Of a DNA stretch of 64,000 bases, positions 60,355 to 64,000 are shown piece after piece. Position numbers and translations under genes: made by a program. The stretch is from Acanthaster planci (lineage: Eukaryota; Echinodermata; Asteroidea; Valvatida; Acanthasteridae): assembly GCF_001949145.1 (NCBI RefSeq), contig NW_019091411.1, forward strand, positions 160,352 through 224,351, given 5' to 3'. The first letter of the stretch is position 1, and every line of letters starts with the position of its first letter. The notes below the pieces were generated by a model. It did no database searches, was not told where the DNA came from, and saw only the letters and a program-made list of their open reading frames with translations.

Positions 60355-63300
60355 CTGCAACCATGAAACGAAAAAGAACAACATCACAGGATTAACTACA
60401 TGTACATTCTTTTATAAGCTGAGGAAGAAAGATTATTTGTACCCGAGGCTGACTTTGAGCTACAGTACTAACAACAAGCTGTTTAAAAGATGAGACAGAT
60501 TTGACACAGTATTTCAAGTATTTCAAGTACATCTTGGCAAGTAGTCCAAAATGTTAATACTTTCACATTATAGCACCTCATAAACACAGGTGTTTACCAA
60601 GCAAGTTAAAAAGTGAATTGAAGAGAGGCAACCTGTCACAATGAAATCACAAAAAGTCATCAATTTCTGAGATGAAATGTCTCTTAAAAAATAAGAATTA
60701 CCACTCAATAGAATAACGGCATTATTAATAATCTGATCACTCCAAAATTAGTTACAAAAAAAAGTGTTGACAACCGCACTACTCTATATTTGGGCTGTTT
60801 CTTCTGTACAAACCTCTCCCAATTCAAACCTGACGTACCACATCATCAAAGTCCAAGAGCTTTAAATCTATGTATAGCTATATATCAACGTCTTTCTGAA
60901 CTCTCTGTGCCTTGGTTGGCACTGCTCTGTGGGGATATTTTTTTATTGTTAGAGAAAATTTGAACCAGATTAGGGAACTTTGGTGTGTGCCCCAGCATTT
61001 TGGGTCAATATCTGCAATATCTGTCACAATACACGTGTGTGGTCCCCATAACCACACCACGATGGGTGTACATGTGTAATTTCATCACTAGGCTTCTCTC
61101 AGAATGCAATTGTTTCAACCCTAATGATTTTGGTTACAGGGAGTGATGTACGATCCAAGCCTCCACAAGCCAACTCCTTGGGTCACAAGGATGTTCCACA
61201 GAAACGAAAAAATCCTGAATTCAATTTGGCACTCTGGGGGACTTTCTGGGAAATTGAGAAGCTGTTACCAATTTCCAGCCACCCCAATGTCACTGGGACC
61301 TCCTTTCCTGTTTTACGAGGGACACGATATTAGTCACACCTTTGTGAGACACCTGCTGGTAAGCCTAGCCTCAGTCCCCACTCTAACCAAGCACTTGACA
61401 CCAGGGCTAGCTCTGTTTCTCAGGGGGCAGTTCAGGCCTGGTTCTCCCTGGAGGGAAGGAGAGGGGAGAATGCATATGAAGCTCTCCCCCCACAACAATC
61501 TTTCGGTAAGCATAACAGGCTTCCTCAAATAGAGACACTGTTCATATGGGGAGAAGTGGATCTTCAGGTCAAACTCTCTCCAGTTACCATGGTGACTTGT
61601 GACCAATTTTTGCCACACCCAACTACCTGGTAGCTGGAAAGACTGACGAATATTTCTCATGCTTGTATTTCAAATTGAGCTGAGAAGGGAGTCACTGCCT
61701 TTTAGCAAGGCATCAGTCACAACTGCTCCTCTTGTACCGTTATGATGTAGACTACAATGGAGGCAAAGTTCTGTTCGAATGCTGCAAGTATTCAGTGTGA
61801 ATTGTACTCCTAACCTGTCGGCCCCATCGACCTGTTTTGCCCCTGTTACTTCATATGAAGAATCTGTTCAATTTTTTTTCTAAACGTTAGAATATCAACG
61901 TGCAGAAATGGATCGAATTCGCAAACCATACGTATTACATGTAGTTTAAATGTAGATGCATACATGTACATGCGCATGGACATGTATGTCCCATTTCCCA
62001 CAGGCATAATTTGGAGAGGACTTAACACGGACTTCCCTTTGACAAGAAAATCAATTAATGGTATCCCCGTCACGGTGTCAGGTACATGTACCGTTGTGTT
62101 TCACTTTGATTGCCACCTGTTCTATTCCTGCCACAGCTTAATTGAACAGATCCTTTGGTCTTCACCAGGCCAATGAAAGTTTTTGCCATCTGGGGCATGA
62201 CTACTATAGGGATATAAAGAAAAGATCACGTACATGCATTTTCAGTCTTTCTTTTCCTTTTCATTTGTTACTAAGTTTAGCATCAGTGCTGACAAGTTCA
62301 CTTTAGAGGGCAAAACCATGTGTTTTGTGTTACACGTCCACAAAGGTCACTGAGACATTTGTTCAAATTCAGTGAGTGTCTTGTCTACTGGGGCAATTAA
62401 CGAATCACGACAACAATGCAGAGATGAATGTGAATTTTGCCGATCTGGTTGACCACGTGCAGCTTCCAGATGACTCTTTCAACCACCGGTAGCCACTTAC
62501 TGTTTGTAAATCATATCTGCAGAGGGTTGGAATCAAGTGCTCCACTTTGGGGTTTTGTTGAAATTAACAAAAACTTATTCCAGCACTGGAAAGAAGGATC
62601 CTGTTTGCTTAGCAAGGTGCACATCAATCAGACAGACCCAGATTGTAATCAGCATAAGGTATTTCATTGCAGCACCTTCCAAACTGTCACTTACATCCCT
62701 TACTGTGTACCCTTCCCTCCCCCCAAAAAAAAATCTGGCCTGGTACTACAACTAAAATGCAGGTACACATGCTCTCTCCCTAAATATCCCATAGGATGCA
62801 CAATGCTAGGGCCAATGAACAGCAACAGAGGAAATGAGCCAGCATGGGCCATCAGGGCGGTGTCCTGATTGACTCACTCTCAGGTGCATATTGTGTCTTG
62901 GGGCTGCGATGCGTCGTGTATGCATGGAGGGCGGGCGGGGAGGGAGGGTGGTGGTGGTTGGATGGGGTTGGATCCTAGACTTGATTTCAAGCCGCTACTG
63001 GTTTGCATTCTGTTTATAGATGATCTATACATTCACGTAGTACTGGTGATAGGTTGTAAGGTTCTTCCTATGCTCTGGGTTTTAACTCATCCTCACTTCA
63101 CTGAAAAATCTGTTGTCGGAACATTTGCAGTTTTGAATGAAGGTTCTGCACAACTGATACACACTGTGTTGCACAAAGAGGACCATAGGCAGCTAATCTC
63201 TACAGGCTGTGCAATAGGCTTTGTAAGGGAGAATTGAAAATTGTGCACTTGAGTTTAAGATGACTATGAACAGTCCAAATGCAACAATGCACAACGTGAA

Positions 63301-64000
63301 AACCTCAGAAAGTATATGCAATCATCGGTGCAATGGAGCTGACGTGGTAAAGAAACAAAATCAGACCAACGGTCAACTTGAAGTCAAGTCTACATGCAGA
63401 TGGAGCCCCGCAAGCATGGTTACATGTAACTCCCATGAAAATCACAGATAATGAGCTTCTGTGACCCTGGATGAGGAGACAGAGGGTACCGGCTAAACTA
63501 GGGTTCATTTTGCAGGGGGCAACAGGGGATCCTCTCTTGCTGAAATTTGATCACACTGCAGTTTTCAATAAATGCATCCCCTATTCTGAACATGGAGGAT
63601 TCACAGTGGCCTTCAGCCACAAGAAAGTGGCCTCACATGTTCTTCCTCTCCCCTGGGTAAGTCACGGCTGCCACTTGGTAGTTGACTATCCTGACACAAT
63701 TCATGATCAGAGTACAGCAACAGCTGCTAGTTGCTGTTTGTGCTCACATGTAATGAAGAACATGTACTTAACACAAGGCACATCTACACTCTACAATTTA
63801 ATGTGAACTGTTGAGGAGCTGTCGACCTCATATGCAAATGTGCACAATGTTAAATGACCTGACAACTCTGGCCCAAATCCAAGAGGGGGGGATGACTGGC
63901 GGAAACTGAGGGATCTTGGCATGCTCTTCATTATAACATGCGCTCTGAATTCAGATTGGCTCTTTGCCATTTTGGCATTCCTCTCAGTTTATGCCCACAT
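60355..64000. other. Region right of POMP coding exon 1
   Basis: Given the 3' splice site at 60355, this is probably the 5' intron of POMP or its upstream flank. No CpG-rich promoter is evident and no coding exon was recognised. The longest open frames (for example 61143-61532, 129 codons) overlap simple pyrimidine/purine-rich sequence and resemble nothing known to me. Confidence 0.6.

Noticed and set aside
61143-61532. 129-codon plus-strand frame as a gene
   Set aside because: No recognisable domain, no splice context, and the sequence is rich in simple purine/pyrimidine runs.
62423-62488. Possible small exon (MNVNFADLVDHVQLPDDSFN)
   Set aside because: Open between an AG and a GT, but the donor is weak, no neighbouring exon was found and no family was recognised.
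1-64000. tRNA, rRNA, CRISPR arrays, operons
   Set aside because: No tRNA B-box in a plausible cloverleaf and no rRNA segment was seen. The window is eukaryotic with spliced genes, so bacterial features do not apply.

Overview
This is an animal nuclear genome window from an assembly that contains a run of N at 21072-21372 and one N at 7577. It holds spliced genes with GT-AG introns, AT-rich introns, small non-autonomous transposons, and the octamer TACATGTA scattered throughout. The proteins resemble vertebrate orthologues closely, and the gene order matches part of a vertebrate arrangement. Together this suggests a marine invertebrate deuterostome (echinoderm, hemichordate or amphioxus grade). 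The sequence alone does not settle the species.

Three protein-coding genes can be reconstructed exon by exon. (1) Positions 1-3425, minus strand: ALG11, the GDP-mannose-dependent alpha-1,2-mannosyltransferase of N-glycan precursor synthesis. Three coding exons are visible and the C-terminal end (about 30 residues) lies off the left edge. (2) Positions 5441-24746, plus strand: an ATP7A/ATP7B-type copper-transporting P1B-ATPase in 20 coding exons. The phases join without a break into 1512 codons plus stop. It carries eight N-terminal heavy-metal-associated (HMA) domains, against six in the human proteins. (3) Positions 27317-60334, minus strand: POMP (proteasome maturation protein, UMP1 family). 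It has five very short coding exons spread over 33 kb, including a 22.4-kb intron, and encodes 139 residues. Its exons are too short to stand out as open reading frames.

Layout: ALG11 and ATP7 are head to head and share a CpG-enriched 2-kb divergent promoter region (about 3.43-5.44 kb). ATP7 and POMP are tail to tail across a 2.6-kb gap. The rest is intron or flank. It carries TTAA-flanked (piggyBac-like) miniature elements at 2212-2852, 7229-7627 and 12721-13118, with a weaker candidate at 42854-43232. It also has a fold-back element (31232-31768), a palindromic miniature element (56005-56250), a minisatellite of about 115 bp (41766-42480), and a near-perfect 30-bp RNA-type hairpin (57261-57326). 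From about 60.36 kb to the right edge I recognise no coding exon. It is probably the POMP 5' untranslated intron or upstream flank.

Functionally, ALG11 acts on the cytosolic face of the endoplasmic reticulum, ATP7 moves copper into the secretory pathway or out of the cell, and POMP drives 20S proteasome assembly. They are not one pathway. What links them is conserved linkage: from memory, ALG11 and ATP7B are divergent neighbours in human 13q14.3, and POMP is also on human chromosome 13.
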